A DNA stretch of 64,000 nt from Rahnella victoriana (GCF_004330295.1 NZ_SJOJ01000025.1:17638-81637); one strand, 5' to 3'; positions 1 to 8,791 are shown, counted from the first letter of the stretch. Program-made: numbers and translations. Notes: generated by a model not told the origin, from the letters alone.

Positions 1-720
1 TTTGCATTTCATCAGAGATACGATGAGAAACTCCTTTTTTTCCTCAAACCGCAGGGACGGCACGGCAACGGAGACAGCATACAACTCGCTCAGAGAAGAC
101 TGTATATGAACGCTGAGGCCGCATACACCCTGCGCATGTTCTTGATAATCTACCGCATGTCCCGCCTTTCGAACTTTGGCGACTTCATTAAGAATATCTT
201 CCACGCTGCTTAATGATTTTTGCGTCCTGATTTCAGGCGTATGGTTATAAAACGATACTATCTGCTCGTCTTCCAGACGGGCAAGCAGCGCTTTTCCCGG
301 AGCAGTACAGTGGCCAGGGAAAGCTGTTCCAACCGGTGAAATGACACGCAACTCCTGATCGGAAGCATACTGGCTGATGAGCAGCGCATGGGCACCACGC
401 ATAACGCTGAGATCGACGGTTTCCCGCGTCCGGCGTCCCAGCATTTCCATAGGCGTACGCGCCAGAGCAACCACATCCGTATGCGCTGAAGCCGCAAGTC
501 TTGTCAGCGCAGGACCCAGCCGGATAAAACCTGCCGTACTCAGTAAAAGTTCTTCAGCCTCCAGTGAACTGACCAGCCGGTGTACCGTCGTACGCGGCAT
601 TCCGGTATAACGCGACAAAGCGGCGATCGTCAGCCCGCGAGGATGTTCTTCAAGCGTCCGCAGCAGCAGAGCTGCCCGAACGATAACACTTGTACCTGAA
701 TCAGCAGATTTGGCCGGCAT
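1..720 (-). CDS. IclR-family transcriptional regulator (partial, C-terminus beyond left edge)
   Basis: Reading leftward from ATG at 720 there are 240 codons without a stop, so the gene runs off the left edge; IclR proteins are about 250 residues, so little is missing. An N-terminal winged helix-turn-helix (about residues 12-65, with LTIAALSRYTGMPRTTVHRL) precedes an IclR effector domain (about 85-240) with the family-typical CTAPGKALLA segment. It is transcribed divergently from the MFS gene at 838 across an intergenic stretch with two TCCGAAT-type palindromes, so it most likely controls that transporter in response to a small-molecule ligand. The ligand cannot be read from the sequence. Confidence 0.88.
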   Translation of the reverse strand, partial: MPAKSADSGTSVIVRAALLLRTLEEHPRGLTIAALSRYTGMPRTTVHRLVSSLEAEELLLSTAGFIRLGPALTRLAASAHTDVVALARTPMEMLGRRTRETVDLSVMRGAHALLISQYASDQELRVISPVGTAFPGHCTAPGKALLARLEDEQIVSFYNHTPEIRTQKSLSSVEDILNEVAKVRKAGHAVDYQEHAQGVCGLSVHIQSSLSELYAVSVAVPSLRFEEKKEFLIVSLMKCK

Positions 721-787
721 GGAGACTCCTTACTTTCAACTTACATTTTGCGCATTGACATCATCGGATAGAAGCCAGAATACTATA

Positions 788-821
788 TCCGAATGTCGGA
801 CGCTATCGTCCGAATATCGGT
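788..821. promoter_or_regulatory. Tandem 13-bp pseudo-palindromes, probable IclR operator
   Basis: TCCGAATGTCGGA (788-800) and TCCGAATATCGGT (809-821) are near-identical pseudo-palindromes 21 bp apart, two helical turns. The inner halves also form a perfect TCGGACG-CTAT-CGTCCGA palindrome (796-813). They lie between the divergent IclR gene and the MFS start at 838. IclR-family proteins bind such palindromes as dimers or tetramers. Assigning this site to the adjacent IclR protein is inference from position. Confidence 0.65.
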
Positions 822-837
822 CATTATGGAGCGATTT

Positions 838-1986
838 ATGTTACAGATAAATAAAATTGGGGGGGTTACGCTTCTGGCCGTGGCCTGCCTGACAATTATG
901 GTGGGATGCGTAATCGTGCCGGGACTGACCAGTATTTCTGATGCGCTGAACGTGAAAGGTGCAGAGAGCTGGCTTGTTACCCTACCGTCTCTGGGAGTGG
1001 TGCTGCTTGGACCACTTGCCGGTAAATTCATGGAACGGGCGGGGCTTTACAGGGCACTGTGCCTCGGGCTTTTCCTGTACGGCTTGTTAGGTTCAGCCGG
1101 TGCATTTCTTTCCGGTTACATTACAGTCTTTGCCGATCGCTTCCTGCTGGGAGGGGCGACGGCGCTGATCATGACTGCAGGAACGGGTCTGATTTCAGTA
1201 TTTTATAATGGGCCAGAACGTATGAAGATGATTGCGCGGCAGGGTATGTCGATTGAGCTGGGCGGCGTCATATTCCTGTTTATCGGTGGGTTACTTGCCG
1301 CTGCAGGGTGGCGCTGGCCGTTCGCGCTCTATTTATTTGCCTGGCTGATGCTGCTGATGGTACTGATGTTTGTTCCGCGACCTGACAACAGAGCGGAGTC
1401 TGAACAGATTAAAACGGATGTCAGCCACGGTGCCACTTCACCAGCCGTTCTGATGACCTGGGCAGCCGCGCTGATGTCCATGATTGTCTTCTTTACCGCC
1501 ATTGTTGTCTTACCCCTGCACCTGCACAAAATGGGAAACACCGAGTCTCAGACGGGATATTTTCTCTCATTTGTTTCTCTGGTTGCCGTCTGTGGGGCCT
1601 GGCTGATGCCCAAGCTGGTAAGCCGTTACAGTGATTTTTCAACCTTATCCATTGCTTTCGGCTTTTACGCGCTTGCTCATCTGATCTTTGCTTTTGCGAC
1701 TTCCATGCCTTTCCTTATCCCCGGGGGAATCGCACTGGGACTGGGATTCGGTTTTTCCGTTCCCCTGGTAAATCACCTTATTGTCGAACTCAGCAGTAAC
1801 GCTGTGCGCGGAAGAAATCTGGCACGGCTATCAATGGCTATCTTTCTTGGGCAGTTTTTGTCCGCGTTCATGGCTTATCTTCCGGGTACCACTTCAACCG
1901 TATTTTTATCCGCTGCGGTAATCGGTGCGTTATTTTCAGTGTTTATAAAATTTCGCGCGCCGGCCAGAGTCGCACCCTATACATAA
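838..1986 (+). CDS. MFS transporter
   Basis: A 382-residue integral membrane protein with about twelve hydrophobic segments and a hydrophilic central loop near residue 190, as in major facilitator exporters. An in-frame ATG at 793 would add 15 residues, but it overlaps the operator palindromes; ATG 838 has a GGAG at 828-831 with good spacing and is preferred. The GPLAGKFMERAGLYRAL stretch is the loop 2-3 signature in diverged form. It is divergent from the IclR-family gene. The substrate is unknown; a small organic compound taken up or expelled in response to the IclR ligand is the reasonable guess. Confidence 0.8.
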   Translation: MLQINKIGGVTLLAVACLTIMVGCVIVPGLTSISDALNVKGAESWLVTLPSLGVVLLGPLAGKFMERAGLYRALCLGLFLYGLLGSAGAFLSGYITVFADRFLLGGATALIMTAGTGLISVFYNGPERMKMIARQGMSIELGGVIFLFIGGLLAAAGWRWPFALYLFAWLMLLMVLMFVPRPDNRAESEQIKTDVSHGATSPAVLMTWAAALMSMIVFFTAIVVLPLHLHKMGNTESQTGYFLSFVSLVAVCGAWLMPKLVSRYSDFSTLSIAFGFYALAHLIFAFATSMPFLIPGGIALGLGFGFSVPLVNHLIVELSSNAVRGRNLARLSMAIFLGQFLSAFMAYLPGTTSTVFLSAAVIGALFSVFIKFRAPARVAPYT

Positions 1987-2000
1987 CTCACCGTCCGGCT

Positions 2001-2381
2001 TCATGTGCCGTCAATGTGGTTACTGATCCAGTCGGTCAGCCTTTCAATATGTGCCGCAGCCTCCCGTCCCGGAGCGGTGAGCGCATATTCAGTATGAGGC
2101 GGTAAAACGGGATAAACCTTTCTGTGGACCAGAGACGCGCTTTCGAGTTCCTGCAGCGTTTTTATCAACATCCTGTCGGTAATTCCGCCCATTTTACGTT
2201 TCAGCTCCCCAAAACGATGAGTACCATCCATGAGAGTTATCAGCGTCAGGGTTCCCCACCGGCTTGTCAGGTGACTGAGCAGCCTTCTGGAAGGACACGT
2301 CGCATCAAATGTTTCTCCGTTGCGTAACCGGGTCGCCAGCACATTTTTTTTTACATCAGCAGATTCAGAGAATACAGACAT
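2001..2381 (-). CDS. HxlR-family winged-helix regulator
   Basis: A 126-residue protein covering one HxlR domain: a CPSRR start with Cys29, RWGTLTLITLMDGTHRFGELKRK, and the closing wing and helix PPHTEYALTAPGREA. HxlR proteins often sense electrophiles, aldehydes or quinones through the N-terminal Cys and control neighbouring oxidoreductases. The gene is divergent from the alcohol-dehydrogenase/quinone-reductase-like gene at 2461 with 79 bp between starts, so it is probably that gene's regulator. It is convergent with the MFS gene ending at 1986, only 14 bp away. Confidence 0.88.
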   Translation of the reverse strand: MSVFSESADVKKNVLATRLRNGETFDATCPSRRLLSHLTSRWGTLTLITLMDGTHRFGELKRKMGGITDRMLIKTLQELESASLVHRKVYPVLPPHTEYALTAPGREAAAHIERLTDWISNHIDGT

Positions 2382-2460
2382 TTTTGTAGGTACTTATCCT
2401 GGACGTTAAAGAAGGCTAAAGTCATAGTTTACTCTATCGGATACGGGGAAAACCTTCACG

Positions 2461-3468
2461 ATGAAAGCTGTACTCCTTGGCAATGAAGCGGGCGTAGATA
2501 ATATCGCCTTTACAGACGTTACCGATCCGGGCCAGCCAGGCAAAGGTGAAATACGCGTCCGCATTCATAATGTCTCGCTTAACTTTCACGATTACAACGT
2601 CGCTGCGGGTATCCTGCCCGCGCAGGCGGGTCGTATCCTGATGTCTGACGGCGCTGGAACCATCGAAAGCGTCGGAGAAGGCGTCACAGATTTTCAACCC
2701 GGGGATGCGGTGGTATCAACATTTTTTCCGGATTGGGACAAAGGAGAGTGCCCACTCGCCGGTTTCAGCCGAACGCCCGGAGACGGCATTGATGGCTATG
2801 CCACGGAATACGTTGTCCGTCCCGCCCGTTTCTTCACGCATTCCCCCGCAGGATGGACGCATGCCGAGGCGTCAACGCTCCCTACCGCAGCACTGACGGC
2901 CTGGCGGGCTTTGATTACCGAAGGCAATCTGCGCCCGGGGGAAGATGTTCTTATTCTGGGCACCGGGGGCGTATCCGTTTTTGCCCTGCAGCTGGCAAAA
3001 ATGACCGGAGCCCGGGTCTGGGGCACGTCTTCCTCTGAAGAAAAAATGGCCTGGCTGCGTGATCAGGGTGTTGCCGGTGTAGTTAATTACCGTAAAGAGC
3101 CGCATTGGGGTAAAAAAGTCTTCGAGCTCACCGGTGGACGGGGGGTTGATCATGTCATTGAAATTGGCGGCCCCGGCACGCTGGCTCAGTCAATTGCCGC
3201 AGCGCGCATAGGCGGCCAGATTACGCTTATTGGCGTATTTACCGGCATTGCCGGAGAAGTCCCTACGGCGGCAATAATGGGCAAGCAGCTAACCGTCCGG
3301 GGCATCACCGTTGGAAGTCGTGAACATCAAAAAGAGATGATCCGCGCTTTTGAAGCCTCTGATGTACGTCCCGTTATTGATAAAGTTTTGCCGCTCGGGG
3401 AGCTGCAGGACGCATTCCGGCATCAGCTTGCCGGTAAGCACACGGGTAAAATTGTCATAGAGATTTAA
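2461..3468 (+). CDS. Medium-chain dehydrogenase/reductase (quinone oxidoreductase-like)
   Basis: A 335-residue MDR protein. An N-terminal GroES-like fold (about 1-125) is followed by a Rossmann domain with the cofactor motif LGTGGVSVFALQLAK (about 160-175). The usual catalytic zinc cysteine near residue 38 is absent (the region reads NFHDYNVAAG) and there is no four-cysteine structural zinc lobe, so a zinc-independent quinone oxidoreductase or enone reductase is more likely than an alcohol dehydrogenase. It is divergent from an HxlR regulator and followed by a strong terminator at 3477, so it is probably a single-gene unit induced by reactive carbonyls or quinones. Confidence 0.85.
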   Translation: MKAVLLGNEAGVDNIAFTDVTDPGQPGKGEIRVRIHNVSLNFHDYNVAAGILPAQAGRILMSDGAGTIESVGEGVTDFQPGDAVVSTFFPDWDKGECPLAGFSRTPGDGIDGYATEYVVRPARFFTHSPAGWTHAEASTLPTAALTAWRALITEGNLRPGEDVLILGTGGVSVFALQLAKMTGARVWGTSSSEEKMAWLRDQGVAGVVNYRKEPHWGKKVFELTGGRGVDHVIEIGGPGTLAQSIAAARIGGQITLIGVFTGIAGEVPTAAIMGKQLTVRGITVGSREHQKEMIRAFEASDVRPVIDKVLPLGELQDAFRHQLAGKHTGKIVIEI

Positions 3469-3476
3469 CAAGTCAG

Positions 3477-3501
3477 GCCAGCGGAAGCTGGCTTTTTTTT
3501 T
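3477..3501 (+). terminator. Rho-independent terminator after the MDR gene
   Basis: Perfect 6-bp stem GCCAGC/GCTGGC with a GGAA loop followed by nine T residues, starting 9 bases after the stop codon at 3468. Confidence 0.9.
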
Positions 3502-3570
3502 GCACAAAATGCGGTCTCGTCGTGTTCCGGCACCAAGCAGATTGACTTGTAGACAATGCGCTTTAAAATT

Positions 3571-3590
3571 AAATCATCAACTGATGATTT
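3571..3590. promoter_or_regulatory. 20-bp palindrome upstream of the CocE-like gene
   Basis: AAATCATCA-AC-TGATGATTT is a perfect 9-2-9 inverted repeat ending 12 bp before the start codon at 3603. Its form and size match TetR-family operators, and a TetR gene follows the hydrolase at 5638. That this TetR binds here is inference. Confidence 0.65.
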
Positions 3591-3602
3591 ATGGGGAGTG
3601 TG

Positions 3603-5588
3603 ATGAATAAAATGAAACCAGCTGGCCTGGAAGTTTCACGACGCTCGCTACTGGCGGGTGCAGTGGGAATGGCCGTGACACATATGATGTTGCCGCGACT
3701 GGCATTTGCTCAGAGCGGCAGTACAAACGGGAATCGTATCGTGCAAAATACAAAAATTTATGGCGACAGCGCTTATCCTGTCTGGTATCGGCGTCCGCTG
3801 CCTCTTAATGCTCCCCGCGCTCGCTATCCCGGTTTTGCTCCGGGCACGACTCTGCTCAAAAAAGGGACCGTCCGGCGTGAAGGGGCAAAACCACTGCCCT
3901 GCGACATCATCTTTGAGCAGGACGTGGCTCTTAAAATGCGTGATGGAACAACCATTTATACGGATGTTTTTCGGCCGGTAGCGGAAGGAAAATACCCGGC
4001 TCTGGTAGCATGGAGTCCCTATGGAAAAGAGATAGGCGGTCAGTGGCTGGATGATATACACGAGCGCTCCGGCGTGCCGCTGGAGTGGGTCTCAGAACTT
4101 CAGAAGTTTGAAGGCCCCGATCCGGCCTTCTGGGTCAATGAAGGTTACGTTATTCTGAATCCAGATCCACGTGGGGCTTATAAATCTGAAGGTGATATCT
4201 CTTACTGGGGGCGGCAGCTGGCTGAAGACGGTTATGATTTTATTGAATGGGCCGCGCAGCAGTCATGGTCAAGTGGAAAAGTGGGTATGGCGGGGAACTC
4301 CTGGCTTGCCGTCTCGCAGTGGTTTATTGCAGCCGAGCAGCCTCCCCATCTCACGGCTATCGCGCCGTGGGAAGGGTTTGTCGATCATTTCAGAGAAACG
4401 GGTAATCGCGGAGGAATACCTGCGCCGGCATTTCCTGAAGTCATACTGAAATCTTTCGCCGGCGAGAACCTTGTCGAAGATCAGCCCCGGATGATTATGG
4501 AAAAACAGCTGATGGATGGCTACTGGGAAGACAAAAAGGCAAAGCTTGAGCGTATCAGCATCCCGGCGTACGTTGTCGCAAGCTATACCAATCACGCTCA
4601 TACCCACGGATCGTTTGCCGGTTACCGTCAGATAGCTTCAGAAGAAAAATGGCTGCGGGTTAATAACACAAACGAATGGCTGGATTTTTATACGCCCGCC
4701 TATTCGCAGGAACTTCTGGCGTTTTTTGACCATTATCTCAAGGGCCAAAAAAACGGCTGGGAAAACACCCCCCGCGTGCGTATCTGCGTTCTGGATGATG
4801 GCGGTACAGATATTGTTGACCGGACTGAAGACAGTTGGCCACTGCCCCATACTCAGCTGAAAAAAATGTTTATTACTTCCGGCGCGCAGCTCAGCCCTCT
4901 GGGTCAGAACATACCGGCGTCTCTTTCCTATGACGTTTCAGGTGAAGGAAAAACGGAGCTTCACTTTACCTTCACGCAGGATACAGAGCTCACAGGCTAC
5001 ATGAAACTGAAGCTCTGGGTGGAAGCCCAGGGGGCTGATGATATGGAGCTTGAGATTGGCGTTGAGAAACGAAGTAAAGACGGAAAACCGTTTGAACGCC
5101 TGCTGGGAGAAGGCGTGAAAGGACCGGTGGTCGCATCAGGTCTACTGAGGGTTTCCCAGCGTGCGCTTGATCCCACGTTGTCAACTGAAACAGAGCCGTT
5201 CCACACGCACATCCGTGAAGAGAAGCTGCACGCTGGGGAGATTGTACCTGTGGAAATAGGTATCTGGCCGATGAGCATGCTTTATCATGCAGGTGAAAAA
5301 CTGGTGCTGACCATTGCCGCTCACCGCCCAATACCCACAAGTATTGACATGGGGTTTGGCTCTGCCGTCATTGAACTGCCAGCTTCCGGAGGAACCTTTA
5401 TGCCAGGTGAGAAAATTAAACGTATTTCCCTCGGCGGTCCGGCGTCAACGCTTCTGCCATTTGTCAGTGAACAGCAGGTAGCTACCCCGGTGAGCCGGAA
5501 TGCAGGCCGGCATATCATTCATTTTGGTGGAAAATATGACAGTTATCTTCAGATCCCGGTTGTGAGTAAAATGGGCATGGTATTTTGA
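3603..5588 (+). CDS. Exported CocE/NonD-family hydrolase with Tat signal
   Basis: A 661-residue protein. It begins with a twin-arginine signal (SRRSLLAG, Arg13-Arg14, then a hydrophobic stretch ending AFAQ), so it is folded in the cytoplasm and exported by Tat. The body is an X-Pro dipeptidyl-peptidase/cocaine-esterase-type alpha/beta hydrolase: RDGTTIYTDVFRP entry strand, DPRG, and the nucleophile elbow GNSW (Ser about 233), then a C-terminal jelly-roll domain. Expected activity is hydrolysis of an ester or amide. ATG 3603 is preferred over ATG 3591 because GGGGAG lies at 3593-3598. A palindrome precedes it and a TetR gene follows, probably in one unit. Confidence 0.87.
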   Translation: MNKMKPAGLEVSRRSLLAGAVGMAVTHMMLPRLAFAQSGSTNGNRIVQNTKIYGDSAYPVWYRRPLPLNAPRARYPGFAPGTTLLKKGTVRREGAKPLPCDIIFEQDVALKMRDGTTIYTDVFRPVAEGKYPALVAWSPYGKEIGGQWLDDIHERSGVPLEWVSELQKFEGPDPAFWVNEGYVILNPDPRGAYKSEGDISYWGRQLAEDGYDFIEWAAQQSWSSGKVGMAGNSWLAVSQWFIAAEQPPHLTAIAPWEGFVDHFRETGNRGGIPAPAFPEVILKSFAGENLVEDQPRMIMEKQLMDGYWEDKKAKLERISIPAYVVASYTNHAHTHGSFAGYRQIASEEKWLRVNNTNEWLDFYTPAYSQELLAFFDHYLKGQKNGWENTPRVRICVLDDGGTDIVDRTEDSWPLPHTQLKKMFITSGAQLSPLGQNIPASLSYDVSGEGKTELHFTFTQDTELTGYMKLKLWVEAQGADDMELEIGVEKRSKDGKPFERLLGEGVKGPVVASGLLRVSQRALDPTLSTETEPFHTHIREEKLHAGEIVPVEIGIWPMSMLYHAGEKLVLTIAAHRPIPTSIDMGFGSAVIELPASGGTFMPGEKIKRISLGGPASTLLPFVSEQQVATPVSRNAGRHIIHFGGKYDSYLQIPVVSKMGMVF

Positions 5589-5596
5589 TCAGTAAA

Positions 5597-5620
5597 AAGC
5601 ACCGGTCCGGTCCGGTGCTT
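5597..5620. repeat. 9-bp stem-loop between hydrolase and TetR genes
   Basis: AAGCACCGG - TCCGGT - CCGGTGCTT is a perfect inverted repeat 8 bases after the hydrolase stop. There is no T-run on either side, so it is a weak or Rho-assisted terminator or an mRNA-stabilising hairpin rather than a classical terminator. Confidence 0.5.
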
Positions 5621-5637
5621 ATCAAAAATGGAATCAC

Positions 5638-6285
5638 ATGAGCTCACAAGACAACAGACCTTCAGTACGGGGGCGCCGCCCCGGCGGGGCAGTTTCAGGG
5701 CGGGAAGCGCTTCTTCCCGTCGCTACACGTTTTTTTTCCCGAAACGGTTATGACGGCACATCTTTACGAAAAATCGCAGCTGAAGCCGGTGTGGATATGG
5801 CTCTGGTGGCGCGCCTTTTCGGTTCAAAATCCGATCTCTGGAATGCGGTTCTTGAACATCTGCTGGATAAGCAACGGCATCATCTTGAAGAAATCAGTGC
5901 AATTGAACACTCGTTCAGTATCAATCCTGCCGAAGGGTTTCGCCGGTTTATCCGCCACCTGACCGCTATCAGCGTGGAAATTCCAGAGTTTCCCTCGCTG
6001 CTGCTGAACGAGGCGGCGAGGGGCGACGAACGGCTTGAATACCTTCTCCTGCATCTGGTTACGCCGTTTCGTGACAGCTGCCTGCCTGTCATCAGACTGG
6101 CGATGGAGAAAGGCATCATCAGAAGTCATCAACCCTCACTGACTTTTGCTTTGATGATTTCAGCAATTTCGTTGCCTTTGATCACTCCCGGTCTGATCGA
6201 TCCGGATGCCCCTCAATCCACCTCTCTTTCCTCTGATATTGCTGATGAAGCTATACGTCTGTTCGTCGTCTCTGAACATTCCTGA
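5638..6285 (+). CDS. TetR/AcrR-family regulator
   Basis: A 215-residue TetR protein. The N-terminal helix-turn-helix (about residues 22-70) reads ALLPVATRFFSRNGYDGTSL then RKIAAEAGVDMALVARLFGSK; the C-terminal half is an all-helical ligand domain. It lies 49 bp downstream of the Tat-exported hydrolase in the same orientation and is the likely repressor acting at the 3571-3590 palindrome. The start follows a weak TGGA ribosome site. Confidence 0.87.
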   Translation: MSSQDNRPSVRGRRPGGAVSGREALLPVATRFFSRNGYDGTSLRKIAAEAGVDMALVARLFGSKSDLWNAVLEHLLDKQRHHLEEISAIEHSFSINPAEGFRRFIRHLTAISVEIPEFPSLLLNEAARGDERLEYLLLHLVTPFRDSCLPVIRLAMEKGIIRSHQPSLTFALMISAISLPLITPGLIDPDAPQSTSLSSDIADEAIRLFVVSEHS

Positions 6286-6393
6286 ACCAATGACCTGTTG
6301 CATAAGTGCAGCGGTTGCGCGCTATCGGCAGTTTATAGCCCATCCAGGGCTGCTGGAATCAAGCCTCTGGTGACGGTCTGCTCCTCGCTCAAT

Positions 6394-6422
6394 ACTGCCC
6401 TATCTGGTGCCAGGGCAGTTTT
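6394..6422 (+). terminator. Weak terminator-like hairpin
   Basis: ACTGCCCT (6394-6401) pairs with AGGGCAGT (6412-6419) and is followed by TTTT. It lies about 110 bases after the TetR stop at 6285 in an otherwise featureless gap. The T-run is short, so confidence is modest. Confidence 0.4.
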
Positions 6423-6531
6423 GTGCCAAAAGGGTACATTTTCAAATCACGCTTTATTCATAAATGGGTACCCGTTCTTTAACCCCCAAAGACTGTATTT
6501 TTCATTTTTATACCTGTTTTTAAGAAAACTG

Positions 6532-6560
6532 TTGACCATGAAGAACGATCGTTCTACCTT
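6532..6560 (+). promoter_or_regulatory. Promoter with 14-bp palindromic operator in the spacer
   Basis: TTGACC (6532-6537) as -35, then after 17 bp TACCTT (6555-6560) as a weak -10. The spacer is filled by the perfect palindrome AGAACGATCGTTCT (6542-6555), the classical position for TetR autorepression. Transcription would start at or very near the ATG at 6567, implying a leaderless mRNA. Element assignment is by inspection. Confidence 0.55.
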
Positions 6561-6566
6561 CATCTC

Positions 6567-7136
6567 ATGAACAAGAAGCCAACAGATACCCGCGAAAAAA
6601 TCCTGACTACCGCTGAGCAATTGATTTATCGGAATGGAATTCATGCCACAGGCATGGACCTTCTGGTCAAGACCTCAGGCGTAGCAAGGAAAAGTATTTA
6701 TCGCTATTTCGCGAACAAGGATGACGTGGCAGCCGCCGCGTTGAATGAACGTGATGAACGCTGGATGCACTGGTTCAGAACTGAATCTGATAAAGGTGAT
6801 ACTCCTCAGAAGCGCATTTTGAATATGTTCAGTGTGCTCAGGGGCTGGTTTGATTCAGAAGGCTTTCGTGGTTGTGCTTTTATAAATACAGCCGGAGAAG
6901 TTGGTGATCATAACGACCCCATTCGTCAGATAGCAAAGCTGCATAAACAAAAATTGCTGGATTACACGCTCGATCTCACGGAGCAATTAAACATTGAGCA
7001 ACCTGTCGTTCTGGCCAAACAGTTGCTGATTCTGATAGAGGGCGCAATCACCATAGCCTATGTGATGGGCGATAGCAGCTCCGCCGACAGTGCAAGGGAA
7101 GTTGCGGAACGTTTGCTGGAACAGGTCTCTCCTTAA
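6567..7136 (+). CDS. TetR/AcrR-family regulator (probably leaderless)
   Basis: A 189-residue TetR protein. The helix-turn-helix is at about residues 8-55 (TREKILTTAEQLIYRNGIHA, then VARKSIYRYFANKDDV); the C-terminal domain has the GFRGCAFINTAGE segment typical of one TetR subgroup. No ribosome-binding site precedes ATG 6567, and the candidate promoter places the mRNA start at the ATG. It is followed after 57 bp by the DUF1348 gene, likely co-transcribed, so it presumably represses itself and that gene. Confidence 0.88.
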   Translation: MNKKPTDTREKILTTAEQLIYRNGIHATGMDLLVKTSGVARKSIYRYFANKDDVAAAALNERDERWMHWFRTESDKGDTPQKRILNMFSVLRGWFDSEGFRGCAFINTAGEVGDHNDPIRQIAKLHKQKLLDYTLDLTEQLNIEQPVVLAKQLLILIEGAITIAYVMGDSSSADSAREVAERLLEQVSP

Positions 7137-7193
7137 GTCCTGAGTAACACAACTGTTTCTATTTATATATCCAATTCTACGGGAGGCTTTACC

Positions 7194-7670
7194 ATGTCCG
7201 ATACACACACTCGCCAGCCACTTCCACCTTTCACTTACGAATCGGCGACTGAGAAAGTTCGGCTCGCTGAAGATGGCTGGAACAGCCGCGATGCCGAAAA
7301 AGTATCGCTGGCGTACTCAATGGAGACCAAATGGCGTAACCGAACAGAGTTTGCCAATAATCGTGAAGAAGCCAAAGAATTCCTCACACGTAAGTGGAAC
7401 AAAGAACTTGAGTATCGTCTCATTAAAGAGTTGTGGACGTTCGGTAGCAACCGCATTGCTGTTCGCTACGCTTATGAATGGCGTGACGACTCAGGTAATT
7501 GGTTTCGTTCTTACGGGAATGAAAACTGGGAGTTTGAAGCAGATGGCCTGATGCACCGTCGCTTCGCCTGTATCAATGACATGCCTATCAAAGAAGGTGA
7601 CCGCAAGTTTCACTGGCCCCTGGGGCGTCGCCCGGATGACCATCCGGGTCTGTCGGAGCTGGGTCTGTAA
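7194..7670 (+). CDS. DUF1348 / NTF2-like small protein
   Basis: A 158-residue cytosolic protein matching the DUF1348 family along its whole length: LPPFT start, [24 protein letters not shown], then [20 protein letters not shown] and the strongly conserved tail [20 protein letters not shown]. The fold is SnoaL/NTF2-like, a cone-shaped pocket that binds small ligands; no enzymatic reaction is established for the family to my knowledge. A good GGGAGG ribosome site precedes ATG 7194. It follows a TetR gene in the same orientation, so it is probably ligand-induced. Confidence 0.85.
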   Translation: MSDTHTRQPLPPFTYESATEKVRLAEDGWNSRDAEKVSLAYSMETKWRNRTEFANNREEAKEFLTRKWNKELEYRLIKELWTFGSNRIAVRYAYEWRDDSGNWFRSYGNENWEFEADGLMHRRFACINDMPIKEGDRKFHWPLGRRPDDHPGLSELGL

Positions 7671-8065
7671 ATTTGACGATTATCTCGCCAGAAGCCCAGG
7701 GCTACTGTCTTAGCTTGGGTTTTTTGACTCAAAAGCTATCCCGATTACCCCGGAAAATTCAATAAGTTAAACCCTGAGTAAAAACTATAATCAACGTTTT
7801 CATTACGTATTTCAGTGGACGTTCCCTATTCAGACCTGCACGAGACGCTTCAGCAACTCATGCAGGATGGACAAATAGGGTTACCGCATCACGTACAACT
7901 CCTGCTGCAATCTCAGCATTCTTTATTTTAAACTCACCGCTATTTATGCCTTGCTGAATAATCTGCTGAGCGGTTCAATCAGTGTGTTGCATCCATCGGT
8001 TGAACTCACAGCCAAAAGCAAAAGTTGAAAAATGAAGAGGAAAATAACCTTTTTCCGCTATGCCC
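7671..8065. other. 395-bp gap between convergent genes
   Basis: Between the DUF1348 gene and the leftward DJ-1-family gene. A CCCA...TGGG stem with TTTTTT near 7697-7727 could end the upstream unit. A short + strand frame near 7813-7931 is open for 38 codons from a GTG but has no recognised relative or ribosome site. I see nothing else. Confidence 0.4.
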
Positions 8066-8761
8066 TTATTTCTGAAGTCTGGCTGCTGCTTTTAAAGTTG
8101 CCTGCCGCCTTTTTTCAATAAATGGCGCAGCCTGTTCCTGTGCTTTTTTTAGCTGTTCTTCAGAGGCCGTGCGGGGTGAGCCACAGGTAAAGGGAGGTGC
8201 GGGGTCGTATTCCATATGCAGCTGAATATTCTGAGCGATATCACATCCGTAGATTTCTGACACGACGTTGAGAGCAAAATCGATACCTGAAGTCACACCT
8301 GCGCCAGTTATACGGTTTCGGTCACGAACTACACGCTCACTTACTGGCTCGGCACCTAACAAAGCGAGCTGATCCAGAGATGCCCAGTGCGTAGTGGCTT
8401 TGTATCCCTTCAGAAGCCCTGCTGCGCCCAACACAAGCGACCCGGTGCATACCGAAGTCACCAGCTTTGCATGTTGACTTTGAGTCCGGATAAACGAAAG
8501 GACTTCTTCGTCCTCCATCAGGTCAATCTGCCCTGGACCACCCGGGATACAAATGACATCCAGTTCGGGACATGCGTTGAATGTGGTTGTTGGCTGTATA
8601 GCCATACCACGATCAGAAACCACGAGGTCCAGGTTTTTCCAGATGAGATGAACCTTTGTGTTTGGCGCTCTTACGAAAACTTCATAAGGGCCGGTAAGAT
8701 CAAGCTGAGTAAGAGCCGGAAACAGGAGCAGCCCGATTGATGTGCATGCAGAATCACTCAT
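8066..8761 (-). CDS. DJ-1/PfpI-family protein (isonitrile hydratase-like)
   Basis: A 231-residue protein of the class I glutamine-amidotransferase-like superfamily. The nucleophile elbow LVTSVCTGSLVLG holds Cys105; the N-terminal LLLFPALTQLDLTGPYEVF and the IPGGPGQ loop match the isonitrile hydratase (InhA) and AraC-sensor-like DJ-1 branch. There is no C-terminal AraC helix-turn-helix, so it is a stand-alone enzyme or stress protein. Possible activities are isonitrile hydration or glyoxalase/deglycase-type chemistry; the sequence does not decide. A perfect 20-bp hairpin lies directly upstream. Confidence 0.83.
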   Translation of the reverse strand: MSDSACTSIGLLLFPALTQLDLTGPYEVFVRAPNTKVHLIWKNLDLVVSDRGMAIQPTTTFNACPELDVICIPGGPGQIDLMEDEEVLSFIRTQSQHAKLVTSVCTGSLVLGAAGLLKGYKATTHWASLDQLALLGAEPVSERVVRDRNRITGAGVTSGIDFALNVVSEIYGCDIAQNIQLHMEYDPAPPFTCGSPRTASEEQLKKAQEQAAPFIEKRRQATLKAAARLQK

Positions 8762-8791
8762 AAAATTCCTTTAACCTTAAAAGGATATAAT

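Noticed and set aside
5597..5620. Calling the hairpin after the CocE-like gene a standard terminator
   Set aside because: Stem is perfect but neither side has a T-run, so it is listed only as a repeat.
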